Source of the DNA: Mesorhizobium zhangyense
Lineage (GTDB): Bacteria > Pseudomonadota > Alphaproteobacteria > Rhizobiales > Rhizobiaceae
Direction of reading: 5' to 3'
NCBI RefSeq assembly: GCF_011045115.1
Contig: NZ_JAAKZG010000003.1
Location: forward strand, 434,001 to 498,000
DNA length: 64,000 nucleotides
Below are positions 29,260-39,154 of this stretch, piece by piece (position 1 is the stretch's first letter; every line of letters starts with the position of its first letter). A program made the translations under genes and the position numbers. Below the pieces are notes generated by a model that was not told where the DNA came from, did not search any database, and saw only the letters and a program-made list of their open reading frames with translations.

Positions 29260-29496
29260 GGTCACCTCCCTGCGCATGCATCACCAAATGCTCCTATAGA
29301 CAGGAACGAGCGGGATCGACGGAAGTGCTCATGCTGGCCGATCACATCCCGGTGAACGATCATCTTCTCTGGCTCTTGTGCTTGCGAGCAATACGCATTA
29401 TATCAGCCCCGTTGATATTTCGGCCGATCGATATGGTAGTCCCGCGATTTATTCGCGTTTGCTGACGTCTATCTCCAAAATCTCGATACAAGGCGA

Positions 29497-29510
29497 CCAA
29501 GTTCGCTTGG
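29497..29510 (+). promoter_or_regulatory. UUCG-loop hairpin in cspA leader
   Basis: CCAAG-TTCG-CTTGG is a perfect 5-bp stem 33 bases ahead of the cspA ATG. Structured leaders are common in cold-shock mRNAs. Confidence 0.4.
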
Positions 29511-29543
29511 TTAAATAACGTTGCAAACGCAAGGAAATATAAA

Positions 29544-29756
29544 ATGGCTACTGGCACCGTAAAGTGGTTCAACTCGACCAAGGGTTTCGGCTTCATCCAG
29601 CCTGACGCAGGCGGCGCGGACGTTTTCGTCCACATCTCCGCTGTTGAGCGCGCTGGTCTGTCGAACCTCGTCGAAGGTCAGAAGATCAACTTCGAGATCG
29701 AGCAGGACCGCCGCACCGGCAAGTCGTCTGCTGGTTCTCTTTCCAAGGCCGGCTGA
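29544..29756 (+). CDS. cspA: Cold-shock protein
   Basis: 70 aa single cold-shock domain, RNA/ssDNA chaperone. RNP1 (KGFGFI) and RNP2 (VFVHI) motifs are intact. AAGGAAA precedes the ATG. Several csp paralogues exist in rhizobia and the exact paralogue cannot be told. A 165-nt 3' UTR leads to a strong terminator. Confidence 0.95.
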   Translation: MATGTVKWFNSTKGFGFIQPDAGGADVFVHISAVERAGLSNLVEGQKINFEIEQDRRTGKSSAGSLSKAG

Positions 29757-29920
29757 TTTTACGCGCGCCTCGGACTGAAAGGTTCGAAGCGCACGGCAAG
29801 TCACGGATGTACTGGCGGCCGCGCGACAAGCGCGCCGGAGGTCAAGGCCAGGAACTGAAGCGGCAGATAGCCGCCAGACCTGGTCGATGAATTCCAGATC
29901 AGCCTGTTTTGGGCGCGGAA

Positions 29921-29947
29921 GGCGGGGTAACTCCCCGCCTTTTTGTT
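29921..29947 (+). terminator. Intrinsic terminator downstream of cspA
   Basis: GGCGGGG (29921-29927), loop, CCCCGCC (29933-29939), then TTTTTGTTG. This is a textbook rho-independent terminator, about 165 nt past the cspA stop. The region between (29757-29920) holds no gene. Confidence 0.88.
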
Positions 29948-30005
29948 GTCTGGAGTTTGCAGCGACGCCGGGCGCTCCTAAGTCGCCCGCAGCGCAATCA
30001 ACAAT

Positions 30006-30617
30006 TCAAGGCAGCCAGTCGATCGATACGTGCCCCGGGTCCGCCCTCACACGCTCCAGCCAGGCTGACACCGCCGGATAAGCACCGAGGTCGAAGCCGC
30101 CCTTGCCCGCATCGGCCGTATAGGCATAGAGCGCGATGTCGGCGACGCTCATGGCATCGCCGGCAAAGAACGCATTCTTGGCCAGATGTTTTTCCATGAC
30201 ACTGAGCGCCTTGTTGCCGCGTTCCAGCGTCAGGGCCAGCCGCTCCGGCGTTGCGTCCTTCGCCCGCTCGGGAAAGGTCAGCAGGGCCTTGCGCACGGCG
30301 ATATAGGGCTCGTGGCTGTATTGTTCGAAGAACAGCCATTGATAGGCCTGCCCGCGCAGATAGCGGTCCGAAGGCAGAAACCGCGTGCCTTCGGCGAAAT
30401 AGAGCAGGATCGCGTTCGATTCGGCCAGAAGCCGCCCGTCGTCGAGTTCGAGCAGCGGCACCATGCCGTTCGGGTTTTTCGCCAGATAGTCGGCCGAGCG
30501 TGTCGCACCGCTATGCGAACTCACCTCGACATGTTCGAAACTCTGGCCGAGCTTGGCCAGAAGCAGCCGCGGCTTGTAGCAATTGCCGCTGTCGACCATG
30601 CCGTAGATTCGCATCAT
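30006..30617 (-). CDS. Glutathione S-transferase
   Basis: 203 aa. The N-terminal domain begins MRIYGMVDSGNCYKPRLLL with the active-site region DSGNCYKPR, and has NPNGMVPLLELDDG and AESNAILLYFA. The C-terminal domain has FFAGDAMSVADIALYAYT. AGGAG precedes the double ATG at 30612-30617. It is one of three GST genes in a 5-kb region. Confidence 0.87.
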   Translation of the reverse strand: MMRIYGMVDSGNCYKPRLLLAKLGQSFEHVEVSSHSGATRSADYLAKNPNGMVPLLELDDGRLLAESNAILLYFAEGTRFLPSDRYLRGQAYQWLFFEQYSHEPYIAVRKALLTFPERAKDATPERLALTLERGNKALSVMEKHLAKNAFFAGDAMSVADIALYAYTADAGKGGFDLGAYPAVSAWLERVRADPGHVSIDWLP

Positions 30618-30706
30618 CCATATCTCCTGTTTGCGCGCAGATTATCGCTGCCGCAAAATCCATCCAGTGATTTGTAATGACGGGTCTATCAGCGCGGCTG
30701 ATGTGT

Positions 30707-31561
30707 TTATCCGAACAGCCGCACCACGTTGCGCCCGCCATCAAGCAGCCGCGCGATCGGCAGTGGCTTCTCGTCGAAAACCGTTCCGGCCAGCGCGGCA
30801 AGCGCCAGAAGGTCGCCTTGGAACAGATCGACATTTGCATCCAGCGCGACACGCAGCGACGCGGCGTCGGCTATGCCTTCGACAAGCACCTTCACGCCCT
30901 GGTCCTGCAAGGCCGAAACAATCGGCGCAAACAGCCGCGCGGTGGCGCTGTCCCGGCAGATCTCACCGAACCATGTCTCGTCCACGCGCACGACATCCGG
31001 GCGAATCAACTCGATCTCATCGTCGCCGGCCTGCCCGACGCCGTAGACGCGCAAACCTGTCCGAATGCCCTTCCAGCGCATTTGCTCGGCAAGTTGCAAA
31101 ACATGCCCGGCTTCTAACTGCATGGCGTTGTCGAGTTCGCAAACCAGCATGTCCGGGCACAGCAGGGTATGTTCCGGTTCCCACGCGGCGGTCGGCAGGA
31201 AGCTCAAGAAGGTATCGAGATCGGCCGATCCCGGATCGAAATCGATGAACATGTCGACGTCGCCGAGCCCGATATTGCGATAGTTCCGCAGATGCAGCAC
31301 CTGAAACAGCATCTCGGCAAATTCGGCCGACGGAGCTGCCGCACCGTCCCGAAACTCCTCGACCGTCAAAGACCGTCCATGCCGGAAGAAGGCCGGCACG
31401 GATTTGACGCCCACCGTCACCAGCACGTCATCCGAGCGCGAAAAAATCGGCTGGCAGGCGCTCTTAAGCCGAAGATCGCCCATGACGCCGATTTCGATAC
31501 CCACTTCGTCGACGAAAACCGCCTCGTCGATGGCAGCCAAAAGGCCTGATGCGAATGTCAT
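30707..31561 (-). CDS. Degenerate EAL-domain protein, partner of the upstream EAL protein
   Basis: 284 aa. The EAL fold is recognisable by QPIF, FIDFDPGS, VRVDETWF and LVEGIADAASL…FQGDLL, but the catalytic set is gone. There is no EAL/EGL glutamate after QPIF, the Asn of the NxxP-type motif is Asp, the DD pair is replaced by VY, and the Lys is Arg (DVVRVD). It is therefore unlikely to hydrolyse c-di-GMP and may bind it or act as a regulatory partner. The ATG at 31559-31561 overlaps the stop of the upstream EAL gene (ATGA) and follows GGAGGAGG. Confidence 0.78.
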   Translation of the reverse strand: MTFASGLLAAIDEAVFVDEVGIEIGVMGDLRLKSACQPIFSRSDDVLVTVGVKSVPAFFRHGRSLTVEEFRDGAAAPSAEFAEMLFQVLHLRNYRNIGLGDVDMFIDFDPGSADLDTFLSFLPTAAWEPEHTLLCPDMLVCELDNAMQLEAGHVLQLAEQMRWKGIRTGLRVYGVGQAGDDEIELIRPDVVRVDETWFGEICRDSATARLFAPIVSALQDQGVKVLVEGIADAASLRVALDANVDLFQGDLLALAALAGTVFDEKPLPIARLLDGGRNVVRLFG

Positions 31562-32487
31562 GAAGGCCTCCTCCGGCCGAATTTTCTGTCTGCGCGCCGG
31601 GCACTGTGGACGGGTTTCACTTGGGGTTGCGGCTCGACGGCCAGTTCTGCCGGCGGCGTTTCCGGCAAGGGTGACGCCACGGCCACCACCGTTTCCGGCC
31701 GAGCCAGCACGAAACCCTGCACCATGGAGGCGCCGGATCGTTCGGCGAGGTCCAGTTGCCAGCCCTCCTCGATACCCTCGAACACGGTCATGATGCCCTG
31801 TTCGGCAAAGTTCTCGACCATGGAGGTCAGCAGCGCGAAGCCGGCTCCCGTTTCCATCAGCCGGGCAATCCACTGCGCGTCGAATTTCACGATGTCGGGC
31901 CGCAATTCCCGGATGCGCGTGATGTCAGACTCGGCTGCGCCATAGTCGTCGATGGCGATCCTCAAGCCATTAGCCCGCAGCGCTTCGACGAAGGCGTAAA
32001 GCACCTCCTGCGAGGCGGCCTTCTGCTCCGTCACTTCGCAGATCACGCGATAGGGCTCGATGCCGGCCTCGTGCAGCACCAGGCGCAGGTCGCGCAGAGC
32101 GTTGTCGACAACCGATCGCTCGGTGAAGATGGAGGGGTCGAAATTGACGAAGATCGTGGCATCCGGGTCCAGCCAGATCGCCGCGTTCAGCAGATGCAGC
32201 GTGCGCGTCAGTGTCTCGACGGACAGCCGGTCGGCGGCGGCGATCTCGTTGAAGAAAGTCGTCGGCGCCACCTGAACGCCGTCGCGCGAAGGCCGCAGCA
32301 GGCCTTCATAGGCAACGATCTGCAGCTTGCCATCGCGGAAGGCAAAGATCGGCTGGAACGCCGTTTCCAGCGTGAATGCACCCCATACGCCTGTCGCGGT
32401 ACCGTCATCGCCGCGGATGACGTGATTGAGGCCGACACTGCGCGACACGATGCTCGTTGCTCCGGAATTGACGCCGGAGATTGCCAC
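31558..32487 (-). CDS. EAL-domain cyclic-di-GMP phosphodiesterase
   Basis: 309 aa single EAL domain. Key residues are in place: YEGLLR (Ala to Gly in EAL), FVNFDPSIF, CEVTEQ, IDDYGAAESD, DIVKFD and FEGIEEG…GASMVQGF, so activity is plausible. The C-terminal 40 residues are a Pro/Arg-rich tail. The start is a GTG at 32485-32487 without a clear Shine-Dalgarno. It is followed with a 4-base overlap by a degenerate EAL protein, so the pair is co-translated and may form a heteromer. No sensor domain is attached. Confidence 0.85.
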   Translation of the reverse strand: MAISGVNSGATSIVSRSVGLNHVIRGDDGTATGVWGAFTLETAFQPIFAFRDGKLQIVAYEGLLRPSRDGVQVAPTTFFNEIAAADRLSVETLTRTLHLLNAAIWLDPDATIFVNFDPSIFTERSVVDNALRDLRLVLHEAGIEPYRVICEVTEQKAASQEVLYAFVEALRANGLRIAIDDYGAAESDITRIRELRPDIVKFDAQWIARLMETGAGFALLTSMVENFAEQGIMTVFEGIEEGWQLDLAERSGASMVQGFVLARPETVVAVASPLPETPPAELAVEPQPQVKPVHSARRADRKFGRRRPS

Positions 32488-32634
32488 GCAACGTTTTATT
32501 GCGCGTTAATAAATCCATGAATCGGCCCACACGGCGATTTGTCTTGGCAACGGCCAAGCAACACTTGCGATTCTCCGCACAATCCGACATGAGAAGCGCG
32601 GCTGAAAACTGGCCCATCCATGAACCGGAGATAA

Positions 32635-33843
<1,209 letters not shown>

Positions 33844-33865
33844 TCGGCGCATAAATCGAAAACGG

Positions 33866-33893
33866 AAAACCCGGCCTCGCGCCGGGTTTTTTC
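33866..33893 (+). terminator. Intrinsic terminator after aatA
   Basis: AAACCCGGC (33867-33875), loop CTCGC, GCCGGGTTT (33881-33889), then TTTC. A strong rho-independent terminator; the complementary A-run also allows use from the other strand. Confidence 0.9.
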
Positions 33894-33923
33894 TTGGAAG
33901 CATTTAATACGCCTTCCGGCGCC

Positions 33924-34322
33924 TCAGCCGCCATACTGCTCGTCAGACACCTTCTCCAGCCAGTCGGCGGTAACGCCGTCGAGCGCTTCCTGCATGGCAA
34001 TGTGCGACATGGCCGTATTCGGGCCGGCGCCATGCCAGTGTTTTTCGCCGGGTGAAAAGAAGATCGTATCGCCGGCCCTGATTTCCTGGATCGGCCCGCC
34101 CCAGCTCTGGACGCGGCCTGCGCCGGAAACGACATGCAGCGTCTGCCCAAAGGGATGCGTATGCCACGCAGTCCGCGCGCCAGGCTCGAAACTTACCAGG
34201 ACGGTTCGCAGTCTCGCCGGCTCTTCCGGCTCAGTCATCAGGGGCGTCTGGAAAACCCGTCCGGTGAAGTAGTTCTCCGGCGCGGATATCGTCGGCACAC
34301 TGCCGCAGGCAACGATCTTCAT
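33924..34322 (-). CDS. Cupin-domain protein
   Basis: 132 aa single cupin barrel. Metal-ligand motif 1 is AWHTHPFGQTLHVVSG and motif 2 is PGEKHWHGAGP, so a mononuclear metal site is likely. It is related to the (R)-mandelonitrile-lyase/YhhW-like small cupins; activity is unknown. AAGGAG lies before the ATG at 34320-34322, deciding the start over an upstream frame. Confidence 0.85.
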   Translation of the reverse strand: MKIVACGSVPTISAPENYFTGRVFQTPLMTEPEEPARLRTVLVSFEPGARTAWHTHPFGQTLHVVSGAGRVQSWGGPIQEIRAGDTIFFSPGEKHWHGAGPNTAMSHIAMQEALDGVTADWLEKVSDEQYGG

Positions 34323-34703
34323 GGTCGGGTACTCCTTCGGGTATGCGCGGATGAACAAACAAAACCGCCCGCTCCTTTTTGTGGAAGCGGCGGCACTGTT
34401 GCTCTTTATCATCCGGAGCGCAATGAACCATTGCCGGCCCTGACGTCCGCCGAACCGTCGTCATCCCGGGCGACCGTAGCGAAGCGAAGGGAAGACCCGG
34501 GATCCATTGACCAGCACGGCCGGGTACTGAGTTCGCGCTGCGGTATTGAAGCGCACCAAGGCAAGGACCGGGCCGTGCCTGACGATGCTGCGGCCAATAG
34601 ATCCCGGATAGCCTCCGCTTCGCTCCGGTTTCCGGGATGACGACATCCTGTGCCGCCGCTCAATCAGCTCAGTAGATCGGCGGTGCACAACGCTGCGTTT
34701 TCC
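34323..34703. other. Intergenic region around a palindromic repeat
   Basis: 381 bases without a gene. It contains the cupin promoter and the inverted-repeat element at 34457-34644. Confidence 0.4.
34457..34644. repeat. Intergenic repeat with GTCGTCATCCCGG ends
   Basis: Perfect 13-bp terminal inverted repeats (34457-34469 and 34632-34644) bound 188 bp. Internal GAAGCGAAGGGAAGACCCGGG and GCTCCGGTTTCCGGG segments are further inverted matches. The CGTCATCCCGGG style is common between genes in rhizobia. Confidence 0.8.
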
Positions 34704-36293
34704 TCACGCGTTCAGCCAGCACTTGGTCAGCGCATGTCCACCCATCAGCTCGCCATTCGGATCGTCGACCCAGCCACCGACACTCTGGCTGGTCGCGTCG
34801 ATGTAGTTGTTGAACATCGGCACGATCACCCCGCCCTCGTCGCGCAGGATCATGCCGGCATCGCGGTACATCTGCTTGCGCTTGGCCTGGTCGAGTTCGG
34901 CCCGCGCGCCGAGGATCAGCTTGTCGAAATCGTCGCGGAAGAAGCGCGTGTCGTTCCATTCGGCGTTCTTGAGATAGGCGATCGAGTAGACCTGGTCCTG
35001 CGTCGGCCGCCCCGTCCAGTAGGACATCGAGAAGGGCTGCTTGTTCCAGGTTTCCGACCAGTAACCGTCGCCCGGCTCGCGCTTGACCTCGAGGGTAATG
35101 CCGGCCTTGGCGGCACTCTGCTGGTAAAGCTGCGCAGCATCGACAGCTCCGGGAAACGCCACGTCGGAGGTGCGCAGCAGCACCGGCCCGTCATGGCCGG
35201 ATTTCTTGAAGTGGAAGGCCGCCTTGTCGGGATCGTATTTGCGCTGCTCGATATCGTCGGAAAACAGCGCATAGGCCGCCGTCACCGGCATGTCGTTGCC
35301 GACCGAGCCGTAGCCGCCGAGGATCTTCTGCACCATCTCCTCGCGGTCGACGGCGTATTTGAGCGCCAGCCTGAGGTCGTTGTTGTCGAAGGGCGCGGTG
35401 TTGCAATGGGCGATAAAGACATAGTGGCCCTTGCCCGGCACGTTGCGGATTTCGACGCCCGGCACGCGCTTGACCAGTTCGACGATCTTGGGCTCGACGC
35501 GGTTGATCATATGCACCTGCCCGCCTTGCAGGGCGGAGGTGCGCGCGGTGGCGTCGTTGATCACGATGATCTCGATCTGGTCAGCATGGCCGCGCTTGTC
35601 CGAGCCCCAATAGCCCTTGTGAAGCTCGCCGACATGGCGCACGCCGGGTTCGTTGACGGCCACCTTGTAAGGGCCGGTGCCGATGCCTTCGGTCGGGTTG
35701 TCCTTGCCGCCATTGGGCTGGATCATCAGGTGATAATCGCCCACGACATAGGGCAGATCGGCATTCGGATCCTTCAGCGTGATGACGACGTTGTCGCCGT
35801 CAGCCTTTATGCTCTCGAAGCTCGAGACGAAGGCCAGTGCCGCCGATTTCGAATTGGCGTCGGCGTGGCGCTCCAGCGTCGCCACGATATCGGCCGGCGT
35901 CAGGTCCTTGCCATTGTGGAAGGTCACGCCCTTGCGGATCTTGAAGGTCCAGGTCTTGGCGTCATCGGAGGCGTGATATTCTTCCGCAAGCCGCGGCTCG
36001 ATCTCGCCGGTCGGCGAGACCTCCAGCATCTGCTCACCCCAGCAGCGGCCGAACGTGTAAGGCACCTGGCTCGCCCAGGTCGCCGGGTCGAGGCTGTCGG
36101 TGGCAGCGCCGCCGACAAGACCGCCCTTCAGCTGGCCGCCCTTGACCGGACCTTCGGCGCGCGCAGCACCCGCCAGCAGCGAGTTGGCGAAAGTCGCGGT
36201 CACGCCGAGTGCGGCTGCCCGGCCGAGAAAATCGCGGCGCGACAGCCGCCCGAAAATGACATGACGGCTCAAGAATTTCAGTTCATCGGACAT
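34704..36293 (-). CDS. Tat-exported peptide/opine-type ABC solute-binding protein (family 5)
   Basis: 529 aa. A twin-arginine signal (SRRDFLGRAAALGV, about residues 15-28) precedes a family-5 solute-binding domain: KTWTFKIRKGVTFHNGKDLT, the MINRVEPKIVEL core and NDLRLALKYAVDREEM. Family members bind di- or oligopeptides, nickel or sugars. No permease or ATPase gene is adjacent on either side, so it is an orphan here. GGAGGAA precedes the ATG at 36291-36293. Confidence 0.88.
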   Translation of the reverse strand: MSDELKFLSRHVIFGRLSRRDFLGRAAALGVTATFANSLLAGAARAEGPVKGGQLKGGLVGGAATDSLDPATWASQVPYTFGRCWGEQMLEVSPTGEIEPRLAEEYHASDDAKTWTFKIRKGVTFHNGKDLTPADIVATLERHADANSKSAALAFVSSFESIKADGDNVVITLKDPNADLPYVVGDYHLMIQPNGGKDNPTEGIGTGPYKVAVNEPGVRHVGELHKGYWGSDKRGHADQIEIIVINDATARTSALQGGQVHMINRVEPKIVELVKRVPGVEIRNVPGKGHYVFIAHCNTAPFDNNDLRLALKYAVDREEMVQKILGGYGSVGNDMPVTAAYALFSDDIEQRKYDPDKAAFHFKKSGHDGPVLLRTSDVAFPGAVDAAQLYQQSAAKAGITLEVKREPGDGYWSETWNKQPFSMSYWTGRPTQDQVYSIAYLKNAEWNDTRFFRDDFDKLILGARAELDQAKRKQMYRDAGMILRDEGGVIVPMFNNYIDATSQSVGGWVDDPNGELMGGHALTKCWLNA

Positions 36294-36347
36294 GGCAGAA
36301 AATTCCTCCAGCACCGTTTGACGGTTGTTGCATTCCCCAAGGGGATA

Positions 36348-36363
36348 TTGGCCGGACGGCCAA
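36348..36363. promoter_or_regulatory. Palindrome TTGGCCG-GA-CGGCCAA in divergent promoter
   Basis: Perfect 7-bp arms around GA, lying between the SBP gene and the EF-G-like gene and close to the former. It is a possible operator; no regulator gene is nearby. Confidence 0.4.
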
Positions 36364-36552
36364 TCAGGCCACGGAGCCGGTTGCGACATTTGATGGCGCA
36401 ATTGGCATGGCGGCTCGCCAATCCCCTTGCCCTTGGCCCGTCCTCATGTGACGATGGCCTTTCGACGGGACAAGCCTGTCCCGCCGCGCGACGGCCGGGA
36501 GGAGGCCGGCCGCCGCCTCGGTGTCAACACGTGAGGAGGAGGTCGTCAGACC

Positions 36553-38604
36553 ATGGGAAATCGCGCCGGAGGAAGACGCACGGGACCGAAATGCATTGCC
36601 ATCGTCGGTCCCTTTGCAAGCGGAAAAACAACCCTTCTTGAAGCCATACTTGCCCGAACGGGCACCATAGCCCGCCAGAACCCGGTCTCATCGGGAAACA
36701 CCGTCTCAGATCATTCCGCCGAAGCGCGGGCGCATGCCATGAGCGTCGAGGCGACCTTCGCCACCACCGAGTTCATGGGCGACAGCCTGACCTTCGTCGA
36801 TTGCCCCGGCTCGATCGAATTCGCCTTCGAGGCCGAACCGGTGCTCGCCGCCTGCGACCTCGCCGTCGTGGTCGCCGAAGCCGACGAGAAAAAGATACCC
36901 GCCCTGCAGCTCATCATGCGCAAGCTCGACGAACTCGGCGTGCCGCGCATCCTGTTTTTGAACAAGGTCGACAAGGCTATCGCCGGCGTGCGCGAAACCC
37001 TGAAGATGCTGCAGCCGGCAAGCACCGCGCCTCTGCTGCTGCGCCAGATACCGCTGCGCAAGGACAACATCGTCATCGGCTCGATCGACCTGGCGCTGGA
37101 GCGCGCCTACATCTACCGCGAACATGCCGAAAGCGAAGTTGCCGAGATTCCAGGCGACGAAAAGGCGCGCGAGATCGAGGCACGCTTCTCCATGCTCGAG
37201 ACACTGGCCGACCATGACGACCAGTTGATGGAACAACTCCTCGAAGAGATCGAGCCGCCCAAGGATGCCGTCTTCGACGACCTGTCGGCCGATCTGCGCG
37301 ACGGCTCCGTCACGCCTGTGCTGATCGGCACTGCCGAGAAGGGCAACGGCGTGCTGCGCCTGCTGAAGGCGATCCGCCACGATGCGCCCGACATTGAGGC
37401 GACGCGCAAGCGGCTCGACGCACCGGATGGTGCTGCAACCCTCGTCCAGGTGATGAAGACGGTTCACACGGCCCATGGCGGCAAGCTGTCCATCGCGCGC
37501 ATCCTTTCCGGCAGCGTCGCCGACGGTACCGAACTGTTCGGGCAAGGCGGCGACAGCGCCAAGGTGTCCGGCATCTACCGCATGCTCGGTAAGGATCAGG
37601 CCAAGCAGGCGTCGGCCAAGGCCGGCGAGACGGTAGCCCTCGGCAAGCTCGACGGCGTGCGCACCGGCCAGACGCTGACCTCTGCCAAGGGCGGCATCGC
37701 GCCCCTCATCGCCCTGGAGGCACCACAGCCGGTCTATGCCTTCGCGCTGCGGCCCAAGGAGCGCAAGGACGAGGTCAAGATGTCGGCGGCAATCCAGCGG
37801 CTCGCTGAAGAAGACCCGTCGCTCGGCCTGCGCCACCAGCAGGATTCGAGCGAGACGGTGCTGTCCGGCCACGGCGAGATGCATCTACGCGTTACGGTCG
37901 AGCGGCTGGAGGGCAAGAACCAGATCGCCGTCGAAGGCCACACGCCGGCCGTGCCCTATCGCGAGACGATCCGCAAAGGCGTCCAGCAGCGCGGCCGCCA
38001 CAAGAAGCAGTCGGGCGGCCATGGCCAGTTCGGCGATGTCGTGGTCGAGATCAAACCCCTGCCCCGCGGCTCGGGCTTCCAGTTCAGCGACACCATCACC
38101 GGTGGCGTGGTGCCCAAGACCTATATCCAGTCGGTCGAAACAGGCGTGCGCGATTATCTGAAAACCGGCCCGCTCGGCTTTCCGGTGGTCGATGTCGCGG
38201 TCAACCTGTCGGACGGCTCCTACCATGCGGTCGATTCCTCCGACATGGCATTCCAGATGGCCGCCAAGCTCGCCATGAAGGAAGGCATGGCGGCGTGCTC
38301 GCCGGTGCTGCTCGAACCCGTGATGAAGGTCGAAATCTTCACGCCTTCGGACGCGACGGCCAAGATCACCGGCATCGTGCCGCAGCGGCGCGGGCAGATC
38401 CTCGGCTATGACGCACGGCCAGGCTGGCCGGGCTGGGATGTCGTCGAGGCGACCATGCCGCAGGCCGAGATCGGCGATCTCATCATCGAGCTGCGCTCGG
38501 CCACCGCCGGCGTTGCCAGCTACCGCGCCGGTTTCGACCATATGGCCGAACTGACCGGCAGGCTGGCCGACGAAGCGATGAACGCTAACGGCAAGGCCGC
38601 ATAA
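36553..38604 (+). CDS. EF-G-like translational GTPase paralogue
   Basis: 683 aa with all EF-G domains: G-domain (P-loop GPFASGKTT, G4 NKVD), domain II, III (MSAAIQRLAEEDPSLGL), IV (GGHGQFGDV, FSDTITGGVVPK) and V. It differs from canonical EF-G in the G-domain: G3 is DCPGSIEF instead of DTPGHVDF, so the His that activates the catalytic water is Ser, and the switch I RGITI is MSVEA. It is thus a divergent paralogue and not the main fusA, which lies elsewhere beside rpsG/tuf by family. GGAGGAGG lies at 36535-36542 before the ATG. A terminator follows. Confidence 0.85.
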   Translation: MGNRAGGRRTGPKCIAIVGPFASGKTTLLEAILARTGTIARQNPVSSGNTVSDHSAEARAHAMSVEATFATTEFMGDSLTFVDCPGSIEFAFEAEPVLAACDLAVVVAEADEKKIPALQLIMRKLDELGVPRILFLNKVDKAIAGVRETLKMLQPASTAPLLLRQIPLRKDNIVIGSIDLALERAYIYREHAESEVAEIPGDEKAREIEARFSMLETLADHDDQLMEQLLEEIEPPKDAVFDDLSADLRDGSVTPVLIGTAEKGNGVLRLLKAIRHDAPDIEATRKRLDAPDGAATLVQVMKTVHTAHGGKLSIARILSGSVADGTELFGQGGDSAKVSGIYRMLGKDQAKQASAKAGETVALGKLDGVRTGQTLTSAKGGIAPLIALEAPQPVYAFALRPKERKDEVKMSAAIQRLAEEDPSLGLRHQQDSSETVLSGHGEMHLRVTVERLEGKNQIAVEGHTPAVPYRETIRKGVQQRGRHKKQSGGHGQFGDVVVEIKPLPRGSGFQFSDTITGGVVPKTYIQSVETGVRDYLKTGPLGFPVVDVAVNLSDGSYHAVDSSDMAFQMAAKLAMKEGMAACSPVLLEPVMKVEIFTPSDATAKITGIVPQRRGQILGYDARPGWPGWDVVEATMPQAEIGDLIIELRSATAGVASYRAGFDHMAELTGRLADEAMNANGKAA

Positions 38605-38634
38605 AGCAAACGGTGAAAAGCAAAACGGCGCCTG

Positions 38635-38658
38635 GACCAACATCCAGACGCCGTCTTT
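38635..38658 (+). terminator. Intrinsic terminator after the EF-G-like gene
   Basis: ACGGCGCCTGGA and TCCAGACGCCGT pair with one mismatch, followed by CTTTG. A probable terminator, 30 bases past the stop. Confidence 0.7.
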
Positions 38659-39150
38659 GCGGACCGTACCGCCCATGGGGAGTGGGTGGGGAGGAAAAGC
38701 GGCACGTCAGGTCCGCCGCAACACTTTCCGATACGACTGCGCCCCGAAACATGTGGCGCGAAACTGGCTGGACGCGACGGCTGCCTAAGCCCTGGTCCAG
38801 CCGAGTGATGCCCCCATCTCCCGGCGGCCCAACGCCGCGTCCTGAACGATGCCTAGCAAATTCGAAACCTGTGCGGCACGTTACCGGGGGTTACATGTCA
38901 CTGTTACGTCGCCGGCCCTTTTCACAGCAAGGATACCGGGTGCCATGTTACGCGTCATATGCGCTTCCATACAGCGAAGGTAACGCAACGAGACAGCCTG
39001 CGCGTTCACAAACACGAGAGCGACGTTCTCGAAATCAGGAGAGTGGCCGTGCGTTCCCTTCAGTGCTGAAGGATGCGGCCTGCGGGAAACCGATGGCGCA
39101 ATCACCCACCCCTCAAAGCAAATACCGCGGGCTGGCCGGCTGACGCCAGG
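38659..39150. other. Long gene-free stretch with repeated GTTAC words
   Basis: Nothing in this stretch looks like a gene. GTTAC occurs at 38880, 38890, 38903 and 38947, and GTAAC at 38980, a local cluster that might be a binding array. The sRNA candidate lies just beyond. Confidence 0.3.
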
Positions 39151-39154
39151 CAAC

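Noticed and set aside
29757-29920. Possible small gene in the cspA 3' region
   Set aside because: No frame with a Shine-Dalgarno and coding bias was found; it is taken as a 3' UTR.
34650-36641. A 663-codon open frame on the plus strand
   Set aside because: Antisense to the solute-binding protein gene and running into the EF-G gene in another frame; no domain recognised.
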